This document shows positions 16,840 through 27,605 of a stretch of 64,000 bases of DNA, piece after piece. Both the position numbers and the translations under genes were made by a program. The stretch comes from Pseudomonadota bacterium. Lineage in GTDB: Bacteria > Myxococcota_A > Polyangia > Polyangiales > Polyangiaceae. The notes below the pieces were generated by a model. That model made no database searches. It was not told the origin of the DNA and saw nothing but the letters and a program-made list of their open reading frames with translations. The DNA lies in the NCBI GenBank assembly GCA_023423895.1, contig JAFAER010000208.1, positions 13,046-77,045 on the forward strand. Reading direction: 5' to 3'. Numbering within the stretch: the stretch's first letter is position 1; each line of letters starts with the position of its first letter.

Positions 16840-17828
16840 CAGATGACGTCCTGATCCTCGACGACGCCCGGAACACCGTCGAGCTCGACGTCACGCCCGT
16901 CGACTCGGAGCGTGCCTCGAAAGGCGCCTGCGGGCTGGAGGAAGCGCGTGCGGACGACGACGAGGTTGGTGTGCTGCTCGTGCACCGCGCCGATGTCGAA
17001 CGTCAGGTCGATACCGTCGCCCACGAGCCGCCACGCTCTCTCTGGACGTGGCGGATGATCGATGTCGAGCTCGAACCGCGGCTCGGCGATCGGGAAGGTT
17101 CCCTCCCTCCGGAACGCCGCGCACTCCGCCTCGCCGACGAAGCCCTGGACGACGTTGAAGGCGATCGGCTGGCCATCCTTTGCATTGCCCATCGCGAACG
17201 CCCATCGCCAGCGCGTGTTCCGCGGCATCAAGCCGTGGGTGTAGTCGTAGCCCGTCATCGCGCCGTCGAGGGAGATGCGCCGGCCGGAGGCCACGATCTG
17301 CCCGCGCGTGCGCGCGAGCGCTCGCTTCTCCGTCGCCGACGTGAGCGACGGACCGAGCTTCGCGATCGCCGAGATTGAAGGGGGCGCGGAAGACGGCTCG
17401 AACGACAGATCGATGTCGAGCTCCGCGAAGCGTGCGCGGAGCTCGCAGGTGTCTCCGCGCCGCTCGAGCGCGACGCTCGAACGGCCGAGGCCGAACGTGG
17501 CGAGGACGCCTTCCGCATGAGGGTCGTCGGCGATCGTCGCAGCGCGCGGCGGACCGACCACCGTCCGATCGACGAGCATCCGTCCCGCTGCGCGGTCGAA
17601 GACGTATGCGAACGCGCTCGTCGCATAGCCCATCCGAACGACCGCGAGCGACATCCACGCCTCCTCCGAGGAGACGGCGACGAAGAACCACTTCTTGCGG
17701 CGCAGCGCCCGGTCGACGAGCGCCGAGCCGAGCGTGACCGGCGGGAGCGGCCCAGCATAAGAGCCGAACGCCGGCGCGCCCGTGGCCGGATCGACGAACG
17801 CAGTGGGCGCAGGCGGCAACATCCTCAT
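16836..17828 (-). CDS. DUF2804 family protein
   Basis: A 330-residue protein with the pattern of the DUF2804 family: an N-terminal PPVTLGSALVDRALRRKKWF, a central GYDYTHGLMPRNTRWRWAFA, FNVVQGF, and a C-terminal beta-rich end VPGVVEDQDVIW. These proteins are thought to have a lipocalin-like or beta-sandwich fold; their biochemical role is not established. No signal peptide is visible. It is coupled to the amino-acid permease by a 4-bp overlap. ATG 17828 or 17822 may be the start. Confidence 0.8.
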   Translation of the reverse strand: MRMLPPAPTAFVDPATGAPAFGSYAGPLPPVTLGSALVDRALRRKKWFFVAVSSEEAWMSLAVVRMGYATSAFAYVFDRAAGRMLVDRTVVGPPRAATIADDPHAEGVLATFGLGRSSVALERRGDTCELRARFAELDIDLSFEPSSAPPSISAIAKLGPSLTSATEKRALARTRGQIVASGRRISLDGAMTGYDYTHGLMPRNTRWRWAFAMGNAKDGQPIAFNVVQGFVGEAECAAFRREGTFPIAEPRFELDIDHPPRPERAWRLVGDGIDLTFDIGAVHEQHTNLVVVRTRFLQPAGAFRGTLRVDGRDVELDGVPGVVEDQDVIW

Positions 17829-17889
17829 GGGAAGCGCGGATTGTAGCGCGGTTGTCGGCGGCCTCCCGGTCCATGTAGAAGATCCGGAC

Positions 17890-18489
17890 ATGCGCGCGGC
17901 CCTGCCCTCCCTCGTCGCTGTTCTCTCCCTCGCGGTCGCGGCGTGTGGTCCGAGCCGGCAAGAGGCATCCACCGCGGCGGGCACGGGCCCGTCGCTCAAG
18001 GCACGAGGCGACACACCGCCGGTGCCGCCGGACTCGACGAAGGTGACCGCCTTCTCCGTCGACATCGAGAACCTGAACGTCGACAAGATCGCGATGCGCG
18101 ACGGCGGCATCCGCCCCGACGGCAACCGAGACCTCGTCTTCCGCGCGACCGTCGACGGTCCTGCGGATGCGCTGTACATCGTGACGACCAACGAAAAGGG
18201 CGAGCCGCACTACGGCTTCCGCGCCGATACGATCGCAGGCCACGAGGAGCTGCCCAGCGAGCTCGGGAGCGTCGTCGACGTCGGCAGGCTCACCGTCTGG
18301 ATTGCCGTCGTCGAGGACGGCAAGTTCATCAACACGGACGGTGGCGCGCTCGGCGACCTGGCGCCTGGCCCCCACCAGCTCAAGCTCTACGTCCCGAACA
18401 CGGGAAACCTGCAGCCCGGGACCTATCTGCGCCTCTACGCGCGCGCGCCGAACGGCGGGCTCGCGAAGAGCCCGGTCGTCCGATACTGA
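17890..18489 (+). CDS. Hypothetical lipoprotein
   Basis: A 199-residue secreted protein. The signal MRAALPSLVAVLSLAVAACG ends in a lipobox (VAAC), with a short spacer and then a beta-rich domain (VTAFSVDIENLNVDKI to YLRLYARAPNGGLAKS) that looks like an immunoglobulin-like or lipocalin-type fold. Envelope-located. It is divergent from the DUF2804 gene with 61 bp between starts. I do not recognise the family. Confidence 0.75.
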   Translation: MRAALPSLVAVLSLAVAACGPSRQEASTAAGTGPSLKARGDTPPVPPDSTKVTAFSVDIENLNVDKIAMRDGGIRPDGNRDLVFRATVDGPADALYIVTTNEKGEPHYGFRADTIAGHEELPSELGSVVDVGRLTVWIAVVEDGKFINTDGGALGDLAPGPHQLKLYVPNTGNLQPGTYLRLYARAPNGGLAKSPVVRY

Positions 18490-18564
18490 ACGGCAGCCGA
18501 GGTAAGGGCCCTGCCAGCCGGCCTGTGCGCCTGCCTGCCTGAAAGCCCCGTACTTTTCGCCTCA

Positions 18565-18590
18565 GGAACGTCGCTTGTCGCCGGGAGTCT
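18565..18590 (+). promoter_or_regulatory. ECF-type promoter candidate
   Basis: GGAAC (18565-18569), 17 bases, then GTCT (18587-18590), 16 bp before the ATG at 18607. GGAAC-N16/17-GTC is the common ECF sigma promoter form. The same layout (AGAAC-N17-GTCGGA) lies upstream of the sigma factor at 62348-62875. Two short boxes can match by chance. Confidence 0.35.
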
Positions 18591-18606
18591 GTTCTAGACT
18601 CGCCTC

Positions 18607-19032
18607 ATGACCATTCGTGGTTGGAACGAGGCCTGGCAGCCGGTGTTCGACAGTCTCGGCCGCATGAAGGCCTCCTGGCCCACGCGCGGCTGGAGCTGGG
18701 ACCCGCGCCTCCTCTGCGTGACTTCGTCGTTCACGACCGAACAGGAACCCGCCGCCCGCACGGCGACGCAGATGGCGCTGCAGAACGAGTGGACCGCGGC
18801 GACGCTCGTTCGGGCGCCGCAGCAGCTCCGCGACGTCGTCGAGCGCGCGGGCGGAATCCGCCAGGGACAGCTCGCGCTCTCGACCGGTCCGGTCAACGGC
18901 CTGCTGGTCTACGGCCTCTGGTGGCCGTGGGGCGACGGCGAGACCGTCTCGCTCCGCGTCGGCCTCGCCGACGTCGATCCGAATCGCGAGCCGTACATTC
19001 GGTTCCGCGACGTGTACGGCGTCACGTTCTGA
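18607..19032 (+). CDS. Hypothetical protein
   Basis: A 141-residue soluble protein with many Trp and Arg (MTIRGWNEAWQPVFDSLG at the start; LLVYGLWWPWGDGETVSLRVG near 100). No signal peptide, metal motif or known domain is evident. Codon use fits the genome. It is preceded by an ECF-type promoter candidate and ends 33 bp from the convergent exonuclease gene. Function unknown. Confidence 0.65.
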   Translation: MTIRGWNEAWQPVFDSLGRMKASWPTRGWSWDPRLLCVTSSFTTEQEPAARTATQMALQNEWTAATLVRAPQQLRDVVERAGGIRQGQLALSTGPVNGLLVYGLWWPWGDGETVSLRVGLADVDPNREPYIRFRDVYGVTF

Positions 19033-19065
19033 CCGCGCCGCCTCGGACGCGCGTCTCCGCTCGCG

Positions 19066-19932
19066 TCAATCGCGGAAGCGCGTCCAGCGCGGCTTGATCT
19101 CGAGGCGTGCGCAGAGCTCTTCGAAGGGGCCGCGCGGCGCGCCCTTGTATTCGAGATCGGCCAGCGACTCGCGGAGCGGCACGTCGCGGACCAGCGTCGC
19201 GAGGCGCTTGTAGAGCAGCGCCTCCTCACGCATCGAGGCGAGCGTCGCTGCGAGCCGCGGCGCGCCGACGACCTTCACGTCCCACGCGCTCGCGTCGTCG
19301 GGGATCGCCTCGATGGTCTCGAAACGCGCGAGCAGCGCCGCGGACGATTTCTCGCCGAAGCCGGGGATGCCCGGGATCCCGTCGGACGTGTCCCCCGTCA
19401 GCGCGAGCAGATCGGGGATGCTCTTCGGCCCTACCCCGCGGCGCTCGCGCATCGCGGCCTCGTCGATGACCTTGCGCCGGATGCGGTCGACCTGGACGAC
19501 CCGATCCCCGTCGAGGACCTGCCCCAGATCCTTGTCCGGCGTGAGGATGCGCACCTGCACGTCGGGCCCGGCGAACCGCGTCGCCGCCGTGGCCAGCGCG
19601 TCGTCCGCCTCCCAGCGGTCCATCGACCAGACGACGATCCCGAGGGCCTTCGCGGCCACCTCGACGAGGTCGAACTGCGCGCGGAGCGATGCGGGGATCC
19701 CTTCATCGCTCTTGTAGCCCTCGAACAGCTCGTTCCGAAAGCTGAGGATCGGGTTGTCGAATGCGATCGCGAGGTGCGTCACGGCCTCGGAGCGCTCCTC
19801 GAGCAGCGCCAGCATCGAGCCGATGACGCCGGCGGTCGCTTTCACGTCGATGCCGCCCACGACCTTGGCCGGCCGCGGCGCAAAGTGGGCGCGAAAGAGC
19901 TCGAACGTGCCGTCGACGAGGTGCACTCTCAT
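19066..19932 (-). CDS. 5'-3' exonuclease (FEN/PolI-N type) family protein
   Basis: A 288-residue protein similar to the 5' nuclease domain of DNA polymerase I and flap endonucleases. MRVHLVDGTFELFRAHFA is the N-terminal metal-binding Asp region, DRWEADDALAT near 105 and LTPDKDLGQVL near 132 supply acidic residues, and SIPDLLALTGDTSDGIPGIPGFGEKSSAALL near 170-200 is the helix-hairpin-helix DNA-binding motif. No polymerase domain is attached. It should cleave 5' flaps or RNA primers, or process structured DNA. Start ATG 19932; it is divergent from the kinase gene. Confidence 0.87.
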   Translation of the reverse strand: MRVHLVDGTFELFRAHFAPRPAKVVGGIDVKATAGVIGSMLALLEERSEAVTHLAIAFDNPILSFRNELFEGYKSDEGIPASLRAQFDLVEVAAKALGIVVWSMDRWEADDALATAATRFAGPDVQVRILTPDKDLGQVLDGDRVVQVDRIRRKVIDEAAMRERRGVGPKSIPDLLALTGDTSDGIPGIPGFGEKSSAALLARFETIEAIPDDASAWDVKVVGAPRLAATLASMREEALLYKRLATLVRDVPLRESLADLEYKGAPRGPFEELCARLEIKPRWTRFRD

Positions 19933-20034
19933 GGTTCTGGCGTGGGTCGGGGATGGTACGATGCGGGTGGGCTGGGGATTCCGAGCTTGCCGACATCCGG
20001 CGAGGCGAGGTCGAGGGGCGAGGAGGGCGAGACG

Positions 20035-22239
20035 TTGGCCGAGGGGCCGGAGCAGCGGGCGCGCCGTCGCGTCGGAACGATGGTCCGGGACAAGTACCGG
20101 ATCGACGCGTTCATCGCCACGGGTTCCATGGCGAACGTGTACGCCGCGACGCATCGAAACGGCAGCAGGGTCGCGCTCAAGATCCTCCACGAGGACCTCG
20201 CCCGCAACGCGTCGATGGCCGAGCGCTTCCGGCGCGAGGGCTACTTCGCGAACGCGATCGGGCACCCGGGCGTCGTCCGTGCGATCGACGACGACGTCGC
20301 CGAGGACGGCTGCGTGTTCATCGTCATGGAGCTGCTCACCGGTGAAAACCTGGAGGAGCGCCGGCAGCGGCTCGGGGGGAAAGTCCCGCTGCCCGAGGTG
20401 CTCCAGATCGCAGACGCGATGCTCGACGTGCTCTCCGCGGCGCACGACCACGAGGTCCTCCACCGCGATCTGAAGCCGGAGAACGTCTTCATCACCCGGA
20501 AGAACGAGGTGAAGCTGCTCGACTTCGGGGTGGCGCGCTTCAACGACGGGCGGAGCTCGAGCGACATGACCGCCACCGGGATGGTGCTCGGGACACCGGC
20601 GTTCATGCCCCCGGAGCAGGCGCTCGGCCGTCGGGAAGACGTCGATGCGCGCAGCGACATCTGGGGCGTCGGCGCGACGCTGTTCACCGTCATCACGGGC
20701 GAGTCCGTCCATGTCGGCGGGGACGCAAAGACGAAGCTCATCGCGACCGCACGCACGCCCGCGCGCCCCATCCGTGACGTTGCTCCGCACGTTCCACGCG
20801 CGGTCGCATCCGTCATCGACCGCGCGCTCGCGTTCGACAAGGCGAAGCGCTGGGCCGACGCGAACGCGATGCGCGAAGCGCTTCGCTGGGCGAGGATGTC
20901 GCTCGACGACGACGTCGCTTCGCGTCTCGAGCGTCCAGACGACGTCGAACCGCCGCCGGTCCCGACGCGCCGGACCACCGCGACCGAACAGCACGACGAG
21001 CCGACGCTGGCCGGTCGCCCCCTTGCATCGACGCACGCGCGGAAGAGGGACGTCTCCTTCGACGACAGCACGGCGAAGCGTCCGCCGATGAGGCCATACC
21101 CCACCGCCGACGAGGTCTTCACGAGCGCGCCTCCGGCCACGGAGCGCGAGCCGCCTCCGTCGATGGCGATGAGCGAGGACCCGACGTTCTCGCTCCGCAA
21201 CGCGAGCCCGAGGAGGGCACAGCCCGAGCCCGTCCCGGCGACCGAGCGGATGCCGCAACACCTGATCGTTCCGCCCAGGACCGTCGGTGTCGAGCAAGAG
21301 ACGGCCGAGCGCCTTCCTGCACCGGCTCCGCACATCGTCGATACGGCAGCTCTGTTCCGGACCGCGCTCGCAAACACCGGCTTCGTCGCCGACGAGAGCT
21401 CCAGCGCGCGGACGCTGCCTCGGTTCGATGCACGTGCGACCGAAGCCGACGCCCGATCGGCAAGCTCTCGACCGGCCTCGGCGTCGGCACCCGCCGGATC
21501 GGCGCGCCCCGTCGCGGGCCATCCCCACCGCGCGCATCCTCCCGCTCCCACCGCATTCTCGCTCGCGCGGACCGCCCCCGGAATCGGGACGTCCGCTCCG
21601 GAGATCCTGGTGCCGGACGCGGCACCCGCCCCGCACGCCTTCCCGTCCGCGCCCCCCGCACATGCGCTGACCTCTTCGTCGGTGCCGCCGAAGTACCCCT
21701 CGACGGTGCCGTTCGCGCAATCGTCTGCCGGTTCGGTCGCACGGACGCCGCGTCCCCCCGGCGGTCGGCCGTCGCTTGCGCCCGAGCAGCCCGGACCGCT
21801 CCTGTCGACGATCGTTCCGAAGAAGCCGCGCTCCGGATCGCTTCTGCGCGCGCTCGTTCCGATCTTCGTCGGCATCCTCGCGGGCGTCGTCACGTACGTC
21901 GTCGTTGCCCGCCAGCGCGCCGCCAGCGCGAGCCATGCCAGCACGACGACACCTTCCACATCGGCCTCGGCCGTCGTCTCCCCGTCCGCGCTGCCCGCCG
22001 GCGCCGTTGCACCCGAGCCCTCGAGCACACCGGCCGCGTCAGCTGCGTCAGCGGTACCGGCGGCGAGCGCCGCGCCCGCGGTCTCGAGCGCGCCGAATAC
22101 GACTACGAACACGAGAAAAACACGCAAGCCTCGGCCGAAGCCGACGAGCGCTCCAGCGACACCGGCGACATCGACCGCGTCGACGGAGGCCCCCGCCCCT
22201 ACTCCGGTCGACGCGCTGCCGGCGAGAGATCCCGAATGA
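20035..22239 (+). CDS. Serine/threonine protein kinase with Pro/Ala-rich linker and TM segment
   Basis: A 734-residue Hanks-type kinase. The catalytic domain (about 20-290) shows VALKIL (Lys49), HRDLKPENV, LLDFGVARF, GTPAFMPPEQ and DIWGVGATL. The glycine loop reads ATGSMANVY, lacking later glycines. A long Pro/Ala/Ser linker (about 310-600) leads to a membrane segment (VPIFVGILAGVVTYVVVA) and a short Ala/Lys/Thr-rich extracytoplasmic tail. TTG 20035 is chosen because AGGAGGG (20021-20027) lies 7 bp upstream; other in-frame starts lack such a site. Likely autophosphorylates and signals from the envelope; targets unknown. Confidence 0.9.
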   Translation: MAEGPEQRARRRVGTMVRDKYRIDAFIATGSMANVYAATHRNGSRVALKILHEDLARNASMAERFRREGYFANAIGHPGVVRAIDDDVAEDGCVFIVMELLTGENLEERRQRLGGKVPLPEVLQIADAMLDVLSAAHDHEVLHRDLKPENVFITRKNEVKLLDFGVARFNDGRSSSDMTATGMVLGTPAFMPPEQALGRREDVDARSDIWGVGATLFTVITGESVHVGGDAKTKLIATARTPARPIRDVAPHVPRAVASVIDRALAFDKAKRWADANAMREALRWARMSLDDDVASRLERPDDVEPPPVPTRRTTATEQHDEPTLAGRPLASTHARKRDVSFDDSTAKRPPMRPYPTADEVFTSAPPATEREPPPSMAMSEDPTFSLRNASPRRAQPEPVPATERMPQHLIVPPRTVGVEQETAERLPAPAPHIVDTAALFRTALANTGFVADESSSARTLPRFDARATEADARSASSRPASASAPAGSARPVAGHPHRAHPPAPTAFSLARTAPGIGTSAPEILVPDAAPAPHAFPSAPPAHALTSSSVPPKYPSTVPFAQSSAGSVARTPRPPGGRPSLAPEQPGPLLSTIVPKKPRSGSLLRALVPIFVGILAGVVTYVVVARQRAASASHASTTTPSTSASAVVSPSALPAGAVAPEPSSTPAASAASAVPAASAAPAVSSAPNTTTNTRKTRKPRPKPTSAPATPATSTASTEAPAPTPVDALPARDPE

Positions 22240-22257
22240 CGCCGCGGTCGCGCGCGC

Positions 22258-23340
22258 TCAGCGCCACTTGAAGAGGCGGACGGCGAGCACGAAGGAGACG
22301 CCGCCCCAGACCGAAAGCATGCCGAGCTTGCCGCCCACGTCGGCCAGCGAGGCTCCCTCGATCATCACCGCTCGGAGCGCGTCGTTGAGCGCCGTCAGCG
22401 GCAAGAACCGGATCAGCGGCTGGATCGCGTCCGGGAAACGCGACGACGAGAAGAACACGCCCGAGCAGAGGTACATCGGGAAGGACACGACATTGATGAG
22501 GCCGCTCACGATCTGCGGGTTCTCCGCGCGGCACGCGAGGAAGAGGCCCATGACCGCAAACGTGAGCCCTCCAACGAGCGCCGTGAGCGCCAGCGTGAAG
22601 ATGCTGCCGCGCACACCGACGTCGAAGACGAGACGCGAGAAGACCAGGAGCGGGGTCAGCTCGATCGGCAGGAGCACCGCGCGGACGAGCAGAAACGACA
22701 GCAAGAAGTCGCTCCGCCGCATCGGCGTCGCGGTGAGCCGCTTGATGAGCTTCTTCGTGCGCATCTCCGCGAGCGAGAAGCCGATCCCCCAGAGGCCAGT
22801 CGACATGAGCCCGAGCCCGACGAGCCCGGGGATCAAGAAGTCGATGTAGCGCGAGCCGGGCTCCGTCACGATCCTCGCGACCGGCGCGAAGGCGTCCTTG
22901 CGTCCCTCTCCTCGCTGGAGGACGTCGTCGGTGACCGCGCGCGCGAGGCGGCTCTCGGGCCTCGTCGGATCGAAGCGGTACGCGTAGCCGCCCTCTCCGT
23001 CCGCGGAGACCACGAGGCTGACCTTCCCCGTTCGCAGCTCGGCGGCGGCCTCGTCCGGGGGGAGGATCTTCACCTTCACGTCGTCCGCCTGAGCGAGCAG
23101 CTCCTTCGCGTGCTCGGCGCGCGCGAGCGTCGCTGCAGAGACCGACTCGACGGCCACCACGACAGGCTCCGGATCGCGGTTCCGGAAGGCGATCCCGAGC
23201 ACGATCGAGATGACGAGCGGAAACCCGAACGTCCAGAACATCGTCCCGGGCTCGCGGTAGAAGAGCCGGAAGCGCGACAGCGCGAGCTCCGTGATCGCGT
23301 TCAGCCGTGCGCGCTGCGGACTCACGACACCGTCACTCAC
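22258..23340 (-). CDS. ABC-2 type transporter permease
   Basis: A 360-residue membrane protein of the ABC-2 export type: one N-terminal membrane segment (MFWTFGFPLVISIVLGIAF), a large extracytoplasmic loop (about 60-170), then five more segments including LIPGLVGLGLMSTGLWGIG and FPMYLCSGVFFSSSRFP. Such permeases export lipids, drugs or polysaccharides or integrate with Nod/daunorubicin-type ATPases. The GTG start lies 8 bp inside the end of the ATPase gene, so the two are coupled. Substrate unknown. Confidence 0.9.
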   Translation of the reverse strand: MSDGVVSPQRARLNAITELALSRFRLFYREPGTMFWTFGFPLVISIVLGIAFRNRDPEPVVVAVESVSAATLARAEHAKELLAQADDVKVKILPPDEAAAELRTGKVSLVVSADGEGGYAYRFDPTRPESRLARAVTDDVLQRGEGRKDAFAPVARIVTEPGSRYIDFLIPGLVGLGLMSTGLWGIGFSLAEMRTKKLIKRLTATPMRRSDFLLSFLLVRAVLLPIELTPLLVFSRLVFDVGVRGSIFTLALTALVGGLTFAVMGLFLACRAENPQIVSGLINVVSFPMYLCSGVFFSSSRFPDAIQPLIRFLPLTALNDALRAVMIEGASLADVGGKLGMLSVWGGVSFVLAVRLFKWR

Positions 23341-24322
23341 GAAGCGCCCTCCCCGTCAGGGTCACGAAGACGTCCTCGAGGGTCGCATGGTGCGTGGAGA
23401 GGTTCGCGAGCTCGCGGCCCTCGTCCTGGAGCCTGCCGAGCACGGCGGGCAGCGCGAGATGCAGGTGCTCGACGGTGAGCACCACACGCCCCGAGAGGAA
23501 ACGCGAGGCCTTCACCCCCGGCAGCGAGGCCAGCCCCGCCGCGAGCGCGTCCCGAGCGCTCTCCTCTTTGGGCGCTGCTGCGAGAGTGATCTCGACGATC
23601 TGGCTGCCGCCGAGCGAGTCGATGAGCTCCTTCGGCGTGCCGAGAGCGATCATCTTCCCGTGATCGATGACACCGACGCGATCGCACAGGCGCTCCGCCT
23701 CGTCCATGTAGTGCGTCGTCAACAGGACGCTTCCACCTTGCTCCTTGAAAGCGAGGACGACGTCCCAGAGCATGCGCCGCGATTGCGGATCGAGCCCCGT
23801 CGTCGGCTCGTCGAGGAAGAGCAGCTTCGGATCGCCGACGAGCGCACAGGCCACCGCGAGTCGCTGCCGTTGACCGCCCGACAGCGTGTCGTACTTCGCG
23901 TGCTCCTTCTCACGCAGCGCGACGAGGTCGATCGTGGCCTCGACGTCGCGGCCTTCGGTGAAGAACGAGCGAAACAACTTGATGGTCTCGCGGACGGTGA
24001 GCTTGTCGGGCAGGTTCGTCTGCTGGAGCGAGACGCCGAGACGTTCGCGCAGCCACCGCTCGTCCGTCTCCCAGCGCCGTCCGAGGATCTCGACGGTGCC
24101 CCCGGACGGCTGGAGCAGGCCCTCGAGGATCTCGACCGTCGTCGTCTTCCCTGCGCCGTTCGGTCCCAGCAGACCGAAACACTCACCGACGCGGACCTCC
24201 AGGTCCAGTCCGTCGACGGCTACGACGTCTTCGTACGCCTTCTGCAATCCTCTGCAGCAGATCGAGAGCTCTGTGGTGGCGGAGGCCTGCGCTATCCGAG
24301 GCTCCGTCGCGGCGCCGTGCAT
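23333..24322 (-). CDS. ABC exporter ATPase (DrrA/NodI type)
   Basis: A 329-residue ATPase: Walker A GPNGAGKTTTVEIL near 55, Q-loop LQQTNLPDKLTVRE, signature LSGGQRQRLAVACAL, Walker B LLFLDEPTTGLDP, H-loop TTHYMDEAERL. The C-terminal extension (about 235-329, ending THHATLEDVFVTLTGRAL) is typical of daunorubicin/NodI-type ATPases paired with ABC-2 permeases. It forms a two-gene exporter with the next gene. ATG 24322 is chosen as nearest upstream of the family N-terminus (ICCRGLQKAYEDVVAVDGL). Confidence 0.92.
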   Translation of the reverse strand: MHGAATEPRIAQASATTELSICCRGLQKAYEDVVAVDGLDLEVRVGECFGLLGPNGAGKTTTVEILEGLLQPSGGTVEILGRRWETDERWLRERLGVSLQQTNLPDKLTVRETIKLFRSFFTEGRDVEATIDLVALREKEHAKYDTLSGGQRQRLAVACALVGDPKLLFLDEPTTGLDPQSRRMLWDVVLAFKEQGGSVLLTTHYMDEAERLCDRVGVIDHGKMIALGTPKELIDSLGGSQIVEITLAAAPKEESARDALAAGLASLPGVKASRFLSGRVVLTVEHLHLALPAVLGRLQDEGRELANLSTHHATLEDVFVTLTGRALRE

Positions 24323-24454
24323 GCGGCCACCGAGCCTACCATCGTCTTCCCGGTTCTGGGGCGGCACGACGCCTCGGTCCGGCGGGTCTCCAGGCTTCCG
24401 ACCCAGCCCAGGGTTCCTCGCGTGCGCGCGGCGCCGTATGCTCGCGCGCCCACG

Positions 24455-26140
<1,686 letters not shown>

Positions 26141-26250
26141 GCGGTCGCGCGGTCGCGCGGTCGGGAGGGTCGGTGGAGAGAGGTCTCGTCGAACGTCCGC
26201 TCGAGCGCTTCGCGAGGCGCGGGCGCTCTGGCCGGGATATGTTGCCGGCG

Positions 26251-27078
26251 ATGACTTCACCGCTCGCCGCACCCGGCTCATGGGACCTCGTCGCGCCGAC
26301 CTACTCGGCCGAGCTCGTGCCGCGGTTCGAGCACTACGCCCGCGAGGCGTTGCGCCTGGCCGCACTTGCGCCCGGAGCGCGCATCGTCGATGTCGCCGCC
26401 GGGCCCGGAACGCTGAGCGTGCTCGCGGCGCGGGCCGGACACAGCTCGGCAGCCCTCGACTTCTCGCCGAAGATGGTCGCCGAGCTCCGCGCCCGGATCG
26501 AGCGGGTCGAGCGGGTCGAGATGGAGGGGCTCGCATCGAGGATCGAGCCGCGGGAGGGCGACGGGATGGCGTTGCCTTACGAGGACGCCTCGTTCGACGC
26601 CGGGTTCTCGATGTTCGGCCTGATCTTCTTTCCCGACCGCGACCGGGGATTTCGTGAGCTGCTCCGGGTCGTGAAGCCGGGAGCCCCCGTGGTCGTGTCG
26701 AGCTGGCAGCCGCTCGAGCGCGTCGTCTTCCTCGACGCGGCCATCACGGCGATGACGGAGCTGTTGCCGCCACCGCCGAACACGCCACCGTACGATCCCC
26801 CGCTGACGACGCGCGAGCGATGTCGCGACGAGATGAGTCGCGCCGGCTTCCGCGACGTGGAGGTGCACGAGGTCACGTTCGCGATGCCCCCGATGACACC
26901 CACGGATGCTTGGTCGTTCCTGGAGCGGACCACGGCGCCGATCGTCCTTCGCCGGAAGGCGCTCGGCGAGAAGTGGACGGCGATCTCCAGCGCCATCCGA
27001 GACAAGCTCCGGGCGAAGTTCGGAGACGCGCCCCTGACCTACGACATGCCGGCCTACCTGACCGTCGGGCGCCGCTGA
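26251..27078 (+). CDS. Class I SAM-dependent methyltransferase
   Basis: A 275-residue methyltransferase of the UbiE/Methyltransf_11 type. Motif I RIVDVAAGPGTLSVLA near 43 binds SAM, ALDFSPKMVAELR is motif post-I, and GDGMALPYEDASFDAGFSMFGL near 105 is motif II/III. The C-terminal part (DAWSFLERTTAPIV) resembles methyltransferases acting on small molecules. Start ATG 26251 is preferred; ATG 26239 and GTG 26173 are in frame but no clear ribosome site decides. Substrate unknown. Confidence 0.88.
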   Translation: MTSPLAAPGSWDLVAPTYSAELVPRFEHYAREALRLAALAPGARIVDVAAGPGTLSVLAARAGHSSAALDFSPKMVAELRARIERVERVEMEGLASRIEPREGDGMALPYEDASFDAGFSMFGLIFFPDRDRGFRELLRVVKPGAPVVVSSWQPLERVVFLDAAITAMTELLPPPPNTPPYDPPLTTRERCRDEMSRAGFRDVEVHEVTFAMPPMTPTDAWSFLERTTAPIVLRRKALGEKWTAISSAIRDKLRAKFGDAPLTYDMPAYLTVGRR

Positions 27079-27084
27079 CGCCGT

Positions 27085-27522
27085 TCAGACGGCGTCGATG
27101 TCTTTCGTCTTGTCGAGCAGGCTCGGAAGCTCGCCGCGGAGGCGCTTCTGCCAATCGCGGCTCTCGGCGACGTGTGAGCCCTCGGGCCAGAGCTGGCGAT
27201 ACCGGTCGAGGCGAGCGAGCGCTTGCTGCAGGTTCGTTTTCGCCTCCGCGCGTGCAGCAGCGAGCGACGCGTTGAAGTAGGCGTCGTCGAGCACGAAAGG
27301 ATCGAGCTCCTTCTCGGCGCCGTTCTTCTCGATCGCGAGCTCGAAGTCGGACACCGCCTCGGCGTACCGCTCACAGAGCTCGTACGCCGTCGCGCGGTCG
27401 AACAGCGGCTCGGCGCCGGTGTTTCCACCTTCGATCTCTTCGGTCGCTGCGGAGATCGCCTCCTCGTAGTCCCCCTGCTCGATGTGCTTCTTCGCGAACG
27501 ACATTCCGTAGCGGCCAGCCAT
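27085..27522 (-). CDS. Small TPR-type protein
   Basis: A 145-residue acidic helical protein. AEPLFDRATAYELCERYAEA and the following helix fit a tetratricopeptide repeat, and the flanking segments (GDYEEAISAATEEIEGG; NLQQALARLDRYRQLWPEG) look like further, weaker repeats. Such proteins mediate protein contacts. No signal peptide. Convergent with the methyltransferase gene, 6 bp apart. Function unknown. Confidence 0.7.
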   Translation of the reverse strand: MAGRYGMSFAKKHIEQGDYEEAISAATEEIEGGNTGAEPLFDRATAYELCERYAEAVSDFELAIEKNGAEKELDPFVLDDAYFNASLAAARAEAKTNLQQALARLDRYRQLWPEGSHVAESRDWQKRLRGELPSLLDKTKDIDAV

Positions 27523-27605
27523 GATGCGGCGACCCTAGCGGAAGCGTCCAGACGCCTCAATCGCGCAGTCGGCCTGGCGAGCTCGCGAGAGTAGAGTGCA
27601 TCGCG

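Noticed and set aside
19933..21936. Long minus-strand open frame continuing upstream of the exonuclease gene
   Set aside because: It is antisense to the kinase and Arg/Gly-rich without domain signal; high GC keeps stop codons rare.
24300..24454. Extension of pgi upstream through the ABC region
   Set aside because: The long open frame from 23291 is antisense to the ABC ATPase; the isomerase homology begins after 24455.
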